Part shown: positions 1-6,046 of the stretch, one piece after another
Layout of the letters: each line of letters starts with the position of its first letter
How positions within the stretch are numbered: position 1 is the first letter of the stretch
DNA from: Nitrososphaerota archaeon
Lineage (GTDB): Archaea; Thermoproteota; Nitrososphaeria; Nitrososphaerales; Nitrososphaeraceae
Length of the DNA: 14,139 nt
Assembly: GCA_005877345.1 (NCBI GenBank)
Contig: VBPR01000218.1
Location: 1 to 14,139, forward strand
Reading direction: 5' to 3'
The notes under the pieces: generated by a model
Databases searched by the model: none
Told to the model about the DNA's origin: nothing
Seen by the model: only the letters and a program-made list of their open reading frames with translations
Made by a program: the position numbers and the translations under genes

Positions 1-526
1 TCACTTCTCCTAGAACTTTAAAACTCCCTGGACCTTTAGAATTTGAGTCCACACTGAGTAGCAGTGCCGCAGGCTTATCATCTTCAGATTTCTCAAAACT
101 GGTTGTTAAGGTATATTTACTATTACTTGGTAGCTTTTCATCTAAGAATATATGGAATGCAGACCTCATTCCTGGCTTTATCTGATAATCGTTAGCGTTA
201 TACTCCCCAGTTGCTACAATTACACCATTCTTGTCATATACACTGGCGGTTATGTGGACCAATTCAATAGAATACGTAAAGTTATTAAGCACTTCACCCA
301 CTATCGTGTCGGAATGTAACGCAGAATACAATATATTAGGTCTTGGCTCAGCATCTTCGCTTACGGTTCTATTAAATATTGGCGATGAAATGTTCCCACC
401 AGCAGTAACCTCAATTTGAGCATACGATGAGTTGACAGACATGTAAGAAGAAATTAATCCTAAAGCTGCAAGCGTCGTGATGTAAAAAAACGATATTAGA
501 AATGGTGAATAAAGAAGATAATTTTG
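1..526 (-). CDS. Secreted FxLYD-like protein, partial, start uncertain
   Basis: I read this open frame from the reverse complement. It runs off the left edge of the window, so the C-terminus is missing. The frame is open from a TAG at 527-529. The segment from about 505 to 425 encodes a hydrophobic stretch ending S-S-Y-A-Q, which looks like a signal peptide with cleavage after Ala. The mature part carries the pattern VGEVLNNFTYSIELVHITA, then VYDKNG and a KPGMRSAFHI segment. This resembles the FxLYD beta-sandwich domain of secreted or membrane-anchored proteins. No ATG, GTG or TTG precedes the hydrophobic part in this frame. The first ATG, at 442, would remove the signal peptide. A run of seven T (minus strand) near 485-491 lies inside the putative signal sequence, so an indel or an unusual start codon is possible. 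The function is unknown; a surface or exported role is inferred. Confidence 0.55.
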
Positions 527-710
527 CTACTAATACAAGTTTTACTAGTGCATAAGCGATTGGTTAAAGTATGCCGAACCTGAGACTTTTGAGTATCCGT
601 CGTCCTCATACTCTTTATACCAATCCAAAATAGTTAAATTTACTGTCTGAAACTTTCATTACTATCAATGGCATTCAATCATTTTCTCTGAATTTTTTAA
701 AATTTACTTT

Positions 711-729
711 ACGATTTTTTAAATATCGT
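711..729. promoter_or_regulatory. Near-perfect 19-bp inverted repeat
   Basis: ACGATTTTTTAAATATCGT pairs with itself in 8 of 9 positions around a central T. It lies in the gap between the 32-residue peptide gene (ending at 784) and the partial FxLYD-like gene, both on the minus strand. A 10-bp direct repeat ATTTTTTAAA also occurs at 692-701 and 714-723. It could be an operator for a dimeric regulator or part of an AT-rich promoter. AT-rich palindromes arise easily by chance, so the call is weak. Confidence 0.2.
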
Positions 730-783
730 CCACTAAATTCTCGAGTTTATTATATTTTCAAAAGTGGTGTTTCTTTATAAACC

Positions 784-882
784 TTACACACCAATGTAGA
801 ACGGTCTCACTAAAACTGTTCCAAAAGCAAGTATTACTCCTGTCAGGAGTAATTTTGCTATTGGTGGTTGTTTCTTGTTCAT
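784..882 (-). CDS. 32-residue single-span membrane peptide
   Basis: I read this short gene directly from the reverse complement: ATG at 882, TAA at 784-786, 32 codons. The product begins MNKKQPPIAK, continues with a hydrophobic helix of about 15 residues (LLLTGVILAFGTVLV) and ends RPFYIGV. Positive charge at the N-terminus, one helix, then an Arg-Pro and a short tail is the layout of a small single-span membrane protein. A TATA-like element on the minus strand (927-935) sits about 45 bases before the ATG, with GGTGA between them as a possible ribosome-binding site. I do not recognise a family. The case rests on the amphipathic layout, a proper ATG and the promoter spacing; homologues would be decisive. 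Confidence 0.5.
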   Translation of the reverse strand: MNKKQPPIAKLLLTGVILAFGTVLVRPFYIGV

Positions 883-926
883 CCAATGAAATCGAGGGAT
901 TTCACCTATCTCTAAATTATTTTGAT

Positions 927-935
927 TTTATATAA
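927..935 (-). promoter_or_regulatory. TATA-like box for the 32-residue peptide
   Basis: On the minus strand this reads TATATAAAA, close to an archaeal TATA box. It lies 45-53 bases upstream of the ATG at 882. A 6-bp-stem inverted repeat TTGACT-AAC-AGTCAA (950-964) is about 15 bases further upstream and could be an operator for this promoter. Confidence 0.35.
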
Positions 936-949
936 GGCGATTGGTACAC

Positions 950-985
950 TTGACTAACAGTCAATTAATATTACTGTACTCAGTA
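950..985. other. Two small perfect hairpins after the HTH gene
   Basis: Two perfect inverted repeats lie immediately 3' of the regulator gene that ends at 993. They are TTGACT/AGTCAA with loop AAC (950-964) and TACTG/CAGTA with loop TACT (972-985). Neither is followed by a T run on the minus strand, so a factor-independent terminator is not supported. They could be 3'-end mRNA structure or operator sites for the small gene downstream. Confidence 0.25.
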
Positions 986-992
986 GAAAACC

Positions 993-1634
993 CTAATGCT
1001 TTTCATGATTCTTGATTGTTAGAAGAGCTGCACTCTTTGCAGCGAATTCAGCCCTCTTTTCAGAAATCCCGTCACTCCCAATTATTATTACATCTTCATC
1101 CATTGGGTTTAAACCTACCATGAGCAGCTTACGTATCTTGTGCTCATTCTTTAGTGCATCAAGTTTTGTTCCGGCTAAAAGAAATTTCCCATTCCTGAAG
1201 ATAAGGGTAGTTGCACCTGATGCATCCAACTTTATTGCAGCATCTCTTTGTTCTATTCCGCTCTTTACCGCAGAACTCATTTGTTTTAAAATTACGGCAT
1301 AGTTGAATTTTCCTAAAGCCACAGAGCATTTTGGTAATTTCATCTCGGACGGAATTGAGGCTTTAATGTCAGAAAAAAAAGAGTGACCCTTTTCGGTCAG
1401 CTTCGTTCCAGCATTGGAAGATTCAACCAGGTTCTCCATCTTTAGGTGTCTAAGAAGTGTTCTTATTGTTCCTTCACCGAGAGATAATTCATTTCGCAGG
1501 ATATCTCTGCTAACATGTCCCTTCTCCTCAATAAGCTGTAAAGTTTTAAAAACGTGCATGACATCATATGAAAGAGCTCTGCTCGGCGCATATTTGCTTG
1601 CGACCAACTGAAGTGTTCTAACATACGTATGCAA
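993..1634 (-). CDS. Winged-helix regulator with DUF4443-like C-terminal domain
   Basis: This is a 213-residue protein with a TTG start at 1634; no in-frame ATG lies nearby upstream. Residues 20-88 or so form a winged helix: a first helix ALSYDVMHVFKTLQLIEEKG, then a recognition segment LSLGEGTIRTLLRHLKMENL, then a wing ending TKLTEKG. The C-terminal half (about 95-205) starts with K-L-P-K-C-S-V-A, contains D-A-A-I-K-L-D-A-S-G-A-T-T-L-I-F, and looks like a small ligand-binding alpha/beta domain. I associate this layout with archaeal HTH proteins carrying DUF4443, but that assignment is from memory. It faces cbtB across 112 bp, so control of cobalt uptake is a reasonable inference, and Cys102 is a candidate metal ligand. 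A TATA-like element (1657-1666) precedes the start by about 24-32 bases, consistent with leaderless mRNA. Confidence 0.75.
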   Translation of the reverse strand: MHTYVRTLQLVASKYAPSRALSYDVMHVFKTLQLIEEKGHVSRDILRNELSLGEGTIRTLLRHLKMENLVESSNAGTKLTEKGHSFFSDIKASIPSEMKLPKCSVALGKFNYAVILKQMSSAVKSGIEQRDAAIKLDASGATTLIFRNGKFLLAGTKLDALKNEHKIRKLLMVGLNPMDEDVIIIGSDGISEKRAEFAAKSAALLTIKNHEKH

Positions 1635-1656
1635 TATTAGTATGAGAGTAGTAGAA

Positions 1657-1666
1657 AGTTATATCT
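1657..1666 (-). promoter_or_regulatory. TATA-like box of the HTH regulator
   Basis: On the minus strand this reads AGATATAACT, 24-32 bases before the TTG at 1634. That is the distance expected when transcription starts at or next to the first codon. Confidence 0.4.
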
Positions 1667-1715
1667 ATATTATTCTAATTACCTTGGCTCGAAGCTTGGC
1701 TAAACCATCCGAGAC

Positions 1716-1723
1716 TTTAAATA
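1716..1723 (+). promoter_or_regulatory. TATA box of cbtB
   Basis: TTTAAATA lies 24-31 bases before the ATG at 1747, the right spacing for a leaderless or nearly leaderless transcript. It supports the downstream ATG at 1747 over the ATG at 1642, which lies upstream of this box. The regulator promoter on the other strand is about 50 bp away, so one protein could control both. Confidence 0.5.
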
Positions 1724-1746
1724 CACCGAAGTTTTTACAAAAAAGA

Positions 1747-1962
1747 ATGTCTAATCTCAAACTAATGACAAAAGAAAAACCTGGCGAGATGCGAATCGCA
1801 GTTGGAATTTTGATTGCAATTTTGATTTTTACCATGTTTATTGTTGGCTATGACCAAGGTCAACTGTTTAGCATTGCTCAAGGTCAGGAAGCATTTGATA
1901 ATATGTGGATACACGAGTTCACTCATGATATGCGACATGCTGCTGGATTTCCCTGTCACTAG
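1747..1962 (+). CDS. cbtB: Cobalt transporter subunit CbtB
   Basis: This is a 71-residue protein with one membrane helix (about residues 17-34) and a metal-binding tail that includes H56, H60, D61, H64, C70 and H71 (IHEFTHDMRHAAGFPCH). CbtB proteins are 60-70 residues long with one helix and a histidine-rich C-terminus. They work with CbtA as a predicted cobalt uptake system, generally tied to cobalamin synthesis. The frame is open further upstream to an ATG at 1642, but the TATA box at 1716-1723 and the family length both favour 1747. cbtA follows after 22 bases on the same strand, so the two form an operon. Ammonia-oxidising archaea make cobalamin and need cobalt, which fits. No cobalamin riboswitch is visible upstream. 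Confidence 0.85.
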   Translation: MSNLKLMTKEKPGEMRIAVGILIAILIFTMFIVGYDQGQLFSIAQGQEAFDNMWIHEFTHDMRHAAGFPCH

Positions 1963-1984
1963 TTTCGTTCAGTAGGTATGATAT

Positions 1985-2710
1985 TTGAGAATACTGCTTT
2001 TTCTTGCAATTACAATTCTTTCTGGTGCTTTAGCCGGTACAATCCTTGGTATCATCAATCTTGGACTGGTTGAACCGTACATCGACCAGGCAATTGGCTT
2101 AGAAATACAGAATTCAGTTTCCTCAGGGGAGAACGTAGATTTAGCTGAAATCGCACACTATCGTATTTGGCAAAAAGGTGGTGAAATTTTTGCTGGAGCA
2201 GTGTATGGAATTTCGCTAGGAGCGTTGTTTGGAATCATTTTTGCGTACGCAAGAAATGCATTACCGGGAGACAATAACAAGAAGAAAGCATTGCTCTTAG
2301 CTGGTATTTTGTGGTTTGTTTTGTACCTTGTAGTGGCTCTAAAATATCCTGCAAACCCACCGGCAGTTGGAGACCCTGAAACAATTTACTATCGTGAATC
2401 CTTGTATGTAGCTTTTATTGCAATTTCTGGTTTTACAACTTTGGGTCTAGCACTCTTATGGAACAGGGTTAAGATAAACTCGAAAAAGATTGTGTTCGCA
2501 TTAGTTTACGCAGGAATAATGATTGCTGCATATATGACTATGCCTGCAAATCCGGACTCCATAAGCATATCAATGGAACTCGTTCAAAGTTTCAGAGTTT
2601 GGACAGCCATAACTGTCGGAATCTTCTGGGGACTCTTAGGAATCATCTTTGGTTCACTTTGGGATAAATTTGTACGCCCTGATGAACCTAGATTGACGAC
2701 TTTTCATTAA
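1985..2710 (+). CDS. cbtA: Cobalt transporter CbtA
   Basis: This is a 241-residue membrane protein with about five to six hydrophobic segments (near residues 2-25, 70-90, 103-118, 140-160, 168-185 and 205-225). The loop LKYPANPPAVGDPETIYYRE after the third helix is typical of CbtA, where a conserved proline-rich loop follows the middle helix. CbtA is the channel-forming partner of CbtB in a predicted cobalt importer. The start is TTG at 1985, preceded by AGGT at 1973-1976. An ATG at 1978 is in a different frame and gives a non-membrane product. The gene lies 22 bases after cbtB and was probably co-transcribed from its promoter. Two perfect hairpins begin 8 bases after the stop codon. Confidence 0.85.
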   Translation: MRILLFLAITILSGALAGTILGIINLGLVEPYIDQAIGLEIQNSVSSGENVDLAEIAHYRIWQKGGEIFAGAVYGISLGALFGIIFAYARNALPGDNNKKKALLLAGILWFVLYLVVALKYPANPPAVGDPETIYYRESLYVAFIAISGFTTLGLALLWNRVKINSKKIVFALVYAGIMIAAYMTMPANPDSISISMELVQSFRVWTAITVGIFWGLLGIIFGSLWDKFVRPDEPRLTTFH

Positions 2711-2717
2711 GTTTATC

Positions 2718-2771
2718 AACCCAAGAGGGTTCCTAAATTGCAATGCTAGCGTTATGGGTTCCACCGAACCC
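2718..2771 (+). terminator. Paired hairpins downstream of cbtA
   Basis: Hairpin 1 is AACCC-AAGA-GGGTT (2718-2731). Hairpin 2 is GGGTTC-CACC-GAACCC (2756-2771). Both stems are perfect and G+C-rich in an A+T-rich setting. The arms are shared: GGGTTCC occurs at 2727-2733 and 2756-2762. The GGGTTC of hairpin 1 can therefore pair with the GAACCC of hairpin 2, excluding both local hairpins. Only a pyrimidine-rich stretch follows, without a strong T run. A role in 3'-end formation or mRNA stability of cbtBA is more likely than a classical terminator. Confidence 0.4.
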
Positions 2772-2866
2772 GACCTACTCTTTACCTTTATTAGTAACAT
2801 AATGATATATTATACAGATAGGAAATTTTAGGATTTTTTTTGAAATTATAAGACTTTACCTAAAGA

Positions 2867-2887
2867 GTTCGAATCCCACTATCCGAT
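2867..2887 (+). other. Possible tRNA 3'-end remnant
   Basis: The sequence reads G-TTCGAAT-CCCAC-TATCCGA followed by TTTTT. This matches a TpsiC loop, the 3' half of a T stem and a 7-base acceptor strand, with a downstream T run typical of tRNA genes. The bases before it (TAAAGA) cannot form the matching GTGGG stem, and no TCGGATA acceptor 5' strand was found upstream. It therefore resembles the 3' piece of a tRNA left after integration or deletion, not a working gene. The expected discriminator base would be T2887. Chance cannot be excluded. Confidence 0.35.
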
Positions 2888-2927
2888 TTTTAGTTAACTT
2901 TCTAAAATAATAAACAAACAATAATTG

Positions 2928-2959
2928 TATTTATTGCATATTATATTTATTGCATATTA
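2928..2959. repeat. Perfect 16-bp tandem repeat, two copies
   Basis: TATTTATTGCATATTA occurs at 2928-2943 and again directly at 2944-2959. The pair is bordered on both sides by AATTGTATT (2923-2931 and 2959-2967). It lies between two converging genes, so a promoter role is unlikely. Slippage duplication or a leftover of an insertion event is more likely. Confidence 0.7.
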
Positions 2960-3058
2960 ATTGTATTGTCTGTCGAAATAGATTGCTTTGGTTGGAGTTA
3001 TGCCGATTCTGCTGAGAAAGGAGGTTGGCTCAAGTCGTATCATATTCAAAATTTTATC

Positions 3059-4453
3059 TTAAACACCAGGCTTTCTGTCAGTCCTAGACTTTGCGTAAAG
3101 CTCAGTAAGCACATCGTGTAACATTTCTCTTGCCTTCTCTTTATCCAACTCATCAACCAATCCATGTAAAGCCTCCTTCACGTTATCTTTTTCAAAACGG
3201 CTATCTTCCTCTATTGACCTAGCACGTTTATCCATAGACTTGTATTTTTTTATCAGTTCCTTTTCCATCTGTGCCACTCCAACTGTCTTAAGAAGGGTCA
3301 ATTGACTCTTTGCAGTATTATAAAATTCTCTTCGAAGTTCTGAATCTTGTGCTACAAGTCTTGCAGAACGAATGATACCAGTAAATACCAAATATGCGCC
3401 CATCGGTATAAATGAGGCTGTTACCACGCCAAAAGGTGGGTATGTAGCATACAGTAACGTGTCTATTTCTATAGAGCCATAAAGAATTGCCATGCCAATA
3501 CCTGTAATCAACAGGTACTTCTGCATCTCACGCTTTGTAACTAAAGTGGAGGCAGCCAAAAATACCAGACTGAAAAATAAAGCACCAATTTGTTTTGTGG
3601 CACTGAAAATTATAACGTTCAGTACTCCATATAAAAAGGGGGATGAAACAGAAAGAGATTGAAATATATCAACTACGTTTTTTTCAAAAGGGAATAAGAA
3701 ATAAATCAATGGTATTGATGTAATCGTCCAATATCTAATTTTTCCTATCCTCCTCTTGTATGTGCTCATTAGTACTGCGGAAGCAATCCAAACCGATACG
3801 AAAGATAGTATTGAAATGATATCAAGTGTAGGACCGAAATAAATAGCCAGTTCGGAACGTGGGAGGCCTATGAATGAATTGTGTATAGATAATGGTCTTA
3901 TGTTTGATGGCTGATGGGAGAGCGTATATGTCGCGTAAACGAGCGAAGTCATTATGGCAATCGCTGTTAATGAGAATGATATTGTGTACAAAGATAAAAT
4001 CCTATCTCCCTTGGCTAAGATTGAATCAACCAAAGTTAGTACCAGCATAATTAGAAAAAATACTGCACTGATATGACTGATAAAAACTACGGCAAGCAAT
4101 GAGAGACTTTTGTAACTTTTCAAAGTAATAGTTGGTTCAATTATTATCGCCATAATGATAATTAGAGAGATTTGCGTCACGGCTATGATAAGATAAGTGC
4201 TCCTTAATGATAGTCCGCGCTTTAAACCAGATTGTGAATTTTTGCTCTTCACAAATCCAAGGAGTACAATAACTGCTATGACAAAGAGAATCACAAGTAC
4301 GACAAAGATGCTAACGTACAAAGGAGTGGGATATTCTTTGTTACTAAAAGCAATATACTTCACAATAGTGGTGTCAAGAACCATTATTGATATTGCGAAT
4401 AGGATAACCATTAGTGCTCTCCTTTTAGTGATTTTAAGGTTGTATTGAATCAT
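3059..4453 (-). CDS. Polytopic membrane protein with charged helical tail
   Basis: This is a 464-residue protein with about ten hydrophobic segments. The first is near residues 13-32 and the last near 335-357. They are followed by a soluble tail of about 90 residues that is rich in Lys, Glu, Asp and Arg and predicted helical (for example IEEDSRFEKDNVKEALHGLV). No transporter or enzyme motif is recognisable. The layout, many helices and then a cytoplasmic helical tail, resembles membrane sensor input modules without an output domain, but this is only an analogy. The ATG at 4453 gives a short, positively charged N-terminus before the first helix. It is divergent from the secreted-protein gene at 4565 and may share its control region. 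Its 3' end converges on cbtA. The function is unknown. Confidence 0.8.
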   Translation of the reverse strand: MIQYNLKITKRRALMVILFAISIMVLDTTIVKYIAFSNKEYPTPLYVSIFVVLVILFVIAVIVLLGFVKSKNSQSGLKRGLSLRSTYLIIAVTQISLIIIMAIIIEPTITLKSYKSLSLLAVVFISHISAVFFLIMLVLTLVDSILAKGDRILSLYTISFSLTAIAIMTSLVYATYTLSHQPSNIRPLSIHNSFIGLPRSELAIYFGPTLDIISILSFVSVWIASAVLMSTYKRRIGKIRYWTITSIPLIYFLFPFEKNVVDIFQSLSVSSPFLYGVLNVIIFSATKQIGALFFSLVFLAASTLVTKREMQKYLLITGIGMAILYGSIEIDTLLYATYPPFGVVTASFIPMGAYLVFTGIIRSARLVAQDSELRREFYNTAKSQLTLLKTVGVAQMEKELIKKYKSMDKRARSIEEDSRFEKDNVKEALHGLVDELDKEKAREMLHDVLTELYAKSRTDRKPGV

Positions 4454-4564
4454 ATTTTGACAATCTCGGTCTTAACTATGACAGCCAATATTGAATATAA
4501 CTATCTAATAATAATATCGCAAATGTTCTTAAGGAAGATGATTTTAAAGGCCTATGTCTTTAAT

Positions 4565-5320
4565 ATGAATGAATTTCGACCAAGTACAATTAATTTAACC
4601 ATGTATATTCTGGTATCGATAGCATCGATCTCTTCTAGTTGGCTACCGTATGTTGCTGTTTACGCGGTGGATTTTTATTCGAAGGATGAATCACCATTTG
4701 GTATATCTAACGGTGATTGGGTAGCAAAATATTGGGATTGGGACTATTCTCTCCCAATAGACCCGCAAAGTAACGTTATTGCTGGTCTTAAAGAAAATGG
4801 ATGCCTTATTCATAAGGAAAATTCCATTGCAATGTTGGCTGATACTGCTGCTGGTGGGGTTTGGAATCAGAACTGTACAATTTCACGTAATGAAGGAATT
4901 CTAATTCCAATTTGGACAGGTGAGTGTAACGCAGGCGAAAAAGATTGCCTAGACCAACCATTTGAACAATTATCAAAGGCCGCTAGAGGATTTGATTTGG
5001 GGAAGATAAAGGGTCTGGTTAAGGTGGACAATATTCCTGTTGCTGCGTTAGATGCCATTGATTACAAGACAAATATGATGAATAATGTAACCGAAGTTTA
5101 TACTAAGCAGTTTAATGCTACCGTACCGACTGACAGTCACGTAACAAATGAAAAATATGGGACATTTCCTGCAGCAGCACACGGATGGTTTGTATTTTTG
5201 AAGCCCCTCCAGCCTGGAAATCATACGGTCTATTACCAAAACAGTGTAGAGCCTACTACTCTTAGTGGTGCAGGAAATTCTAATACAGCACAGTTTACCT
5301 ATCATTTTAAGGTTGAATAA
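4565..5320 (+). CDS. Secreted protein of unknown function with WxxxxWDWD and four cysteines
   Basis: The frame is open from 4445, but the ATG at 4565 is the sensible start. It gives a 251-residue protein with a hydrophobic signal segment (about residues 12-34) ending VYA, whereas the longer version overlaps the divergent gene. The mature part opens with SNGDWVAKYWDWDYSLP, then has NGCLIH, an A-G-G-V-W-N-Q-N-C motif, ILIPIWTGECNAGEKDCL, and a C-terminal beta-like part ending QFTYHFKVE. The order Trp-rich start, Cys, 'GG...W..NCT', 'G.L.PI...EC' recalls a family of uncharacterised secreted proteins found in bacteria and archaea. I recognise the pattern but know no function. The four cysteines could form two disulfides outside the cell. 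A TATA-like TTTTAAAGG (4542-4550) is slightly closer to the ATG than usual. Confidence 0.75.
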   Translation: MNEFRPSTINLTMYILVSIASISSSWLPYVAVYAVDFYSKDESPFGISNGDWVAKYWDWDYSLPIDPQSNVIAGLKENGCLIHKENSIAMLADTAAGGVWNQNCTISRNEGILIPIWTGECNAGEKDCLDQPFEQLSKAARGFDLGKIKGLVKVDNIPVAALDAIDYKTNMMNNVTEVYTKQFNATVPTDSHVTNEKYGTFPAAAHGWFVFLKPLQPGNHTVYYQNSVEPTTLSGAGNSNTAQFTYHFKVE

Positions 5321-5482
5321 CCTTATCCTATGACGATCATTCTCAGCAAATATTGTTTGAAGTCCAATAACTTTGTGTTAAAGAACGCTCTTTAGATGAG
5401 TGTACCGAGTTACTTCATGAAGAGTTGCGTTATTTACAAGTGAGTCGTCCTCGTTTAACTGTACCACCCTCGCCCAGATATT

Positions 5483-5491
5483 GATAAATAA
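5483..5491 (+). promoter_or_regulatory. TATA-like box of the PUA protein gene
   Basis: GATAAATAA lies 23-31 bases before the TTG at 5514. An in-frame TAA directly precedes that TTG, so an earlier start is impossible. The spacing supports a leaderless mRNA starting at TTG. Confidence 0.4.
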
Positions 5492-5513
5492 CTGAAAAAC
5501 GAGAACAAAATAA

Positions 5514-5996
5514 TTGAAGGTACATTCTTTATCAAAGAGGGAAATACATGACATCACAGACCAGATTAATAAAACTTGGCCAACAAATTCCATCGGTGCC
5601 GTTAAGAATCTGCAAGCCTACGTCATAGATGTGAATAAACGGGTACTTGTAGGAAACAACTTAATAGCAATACAATTGGAACCTAATCTCATCATTCCAC
5701 ATTTGACACTCCATGAATTATTGAATCACTTTCCATCAGTAGAAGTCGATATGAATGCAGTGAAATTTGTATGCAATGGTGCCAATATCATGAGACCTGG
5801 CATCACTGATTTTACTCCATTCAATGAATCTGAAATAGTATTGGTAAAAGATCAAACTCACAAAAAAGAACTTGCCGTATGTCTATCACTGGTTGATGAT
5901 GTGAATGCAAGAAAAATGGAGAAGGGCATTGTCTTGAACAATATACATCATATTGGGGATATCTATTGGGAAATGAAAAAAACTATCCGGACCTGA
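5514..5996 (+). CDS. MCT-1/Tma20-like PUA-domain RNA-binding protein
   Basis: This is a 160-residue protein. The N-terminal half (about 1-75) begins MKVHSLSKREIHDI, the typical opening of archaeal pre-PUA proteins related to eukaryotic MCT-1/Tma20. The PUA domain (about 76-150) has V-C-N-G-A-N-I-M-R-P-G-I, the conserved glycine-rich PUA motif that contacts RNA. Eukaryotic relatives bind the small ribosomal subunit and help in initiation and recycling. A ribosome or tRNA role in archaea is likely but inferred. The start is TTG at 5514, because a stop codon directly precedes it in frame. The gene converges on psmB with 50 bases between the ends. Confidence 0.85.
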   Translation: MKVHSLSKREIHDITDQINKTWPTNSIGAVKNLQAYVIDVNKRVLVGNNLIAIQLEPNLIIPHLTLHELLNHFPSVEVDMNAVKFVCNGANIMRPGITDFTPFNESEIVLVKDQTHKKELAVCLSLVDDVNARKMEKGIVLNNIHHIGDIYWEMKKTIRT

Positions 5997-6046
5997 CCAG
6001 TTTGAGGATATCAAAGAAGTGGTAATTTTAAGAATCGAACTTTTAG

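Larger units (their letters stand above)
2711..3058. other. Convergent 348-bp gap with repeats and a tRNA fragment
   Basis: No credible gene is seen on either strand between cbtA and the convergent membrane-protein gene. In order the gap holds paired hairpins (2718-2771), a T8 run (2834-2841), a tRNA 3'-end-like fragment followed by T5 (2867-2891), and a 16-bp perfect tandem repeat (2928-2959). Short open frames here are about 20-28 codons and lack support. The mix suggests an old insertion or rearrangement site. Confidence 0.4.

Noticed and set aside
1642..1746. Longer N-terminus of CbtB from the ATG at 1642
   Set aside because: It lies upstream of the TATA box, adds residues not usual for CbtB, and would span the divergent promoter.
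2711..2890. Complete tRNA gene
   Set aside because: Only the T loop and the 3' side are present. No matching T-stem 5' half, anticodon arm or 5' acceptor strand could be found.
2970..3041. 28-codon minus-strand frame beginning MIRLEPTSFL in the convergent gap
   Set aside because: It lies just after the membrane-protein gene and overlaps the repeat edge, with no start signals. Too short to support.
4445..4564. Longer N-terminus of the secreted protein
   Set aside because: It would overlap the divergent gene's start and place 40 unneeded residues before the signal peptide.
5378..5513. Open stretch encoding KERSLDECTELLHEELRYL on the plus strand before the PUA gene
   Set aside because: It looks helical, but the frame has no ATG or GTG before its TAA boundary, only a late internal TTG, and no promoter. 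Probably chance or old debris.
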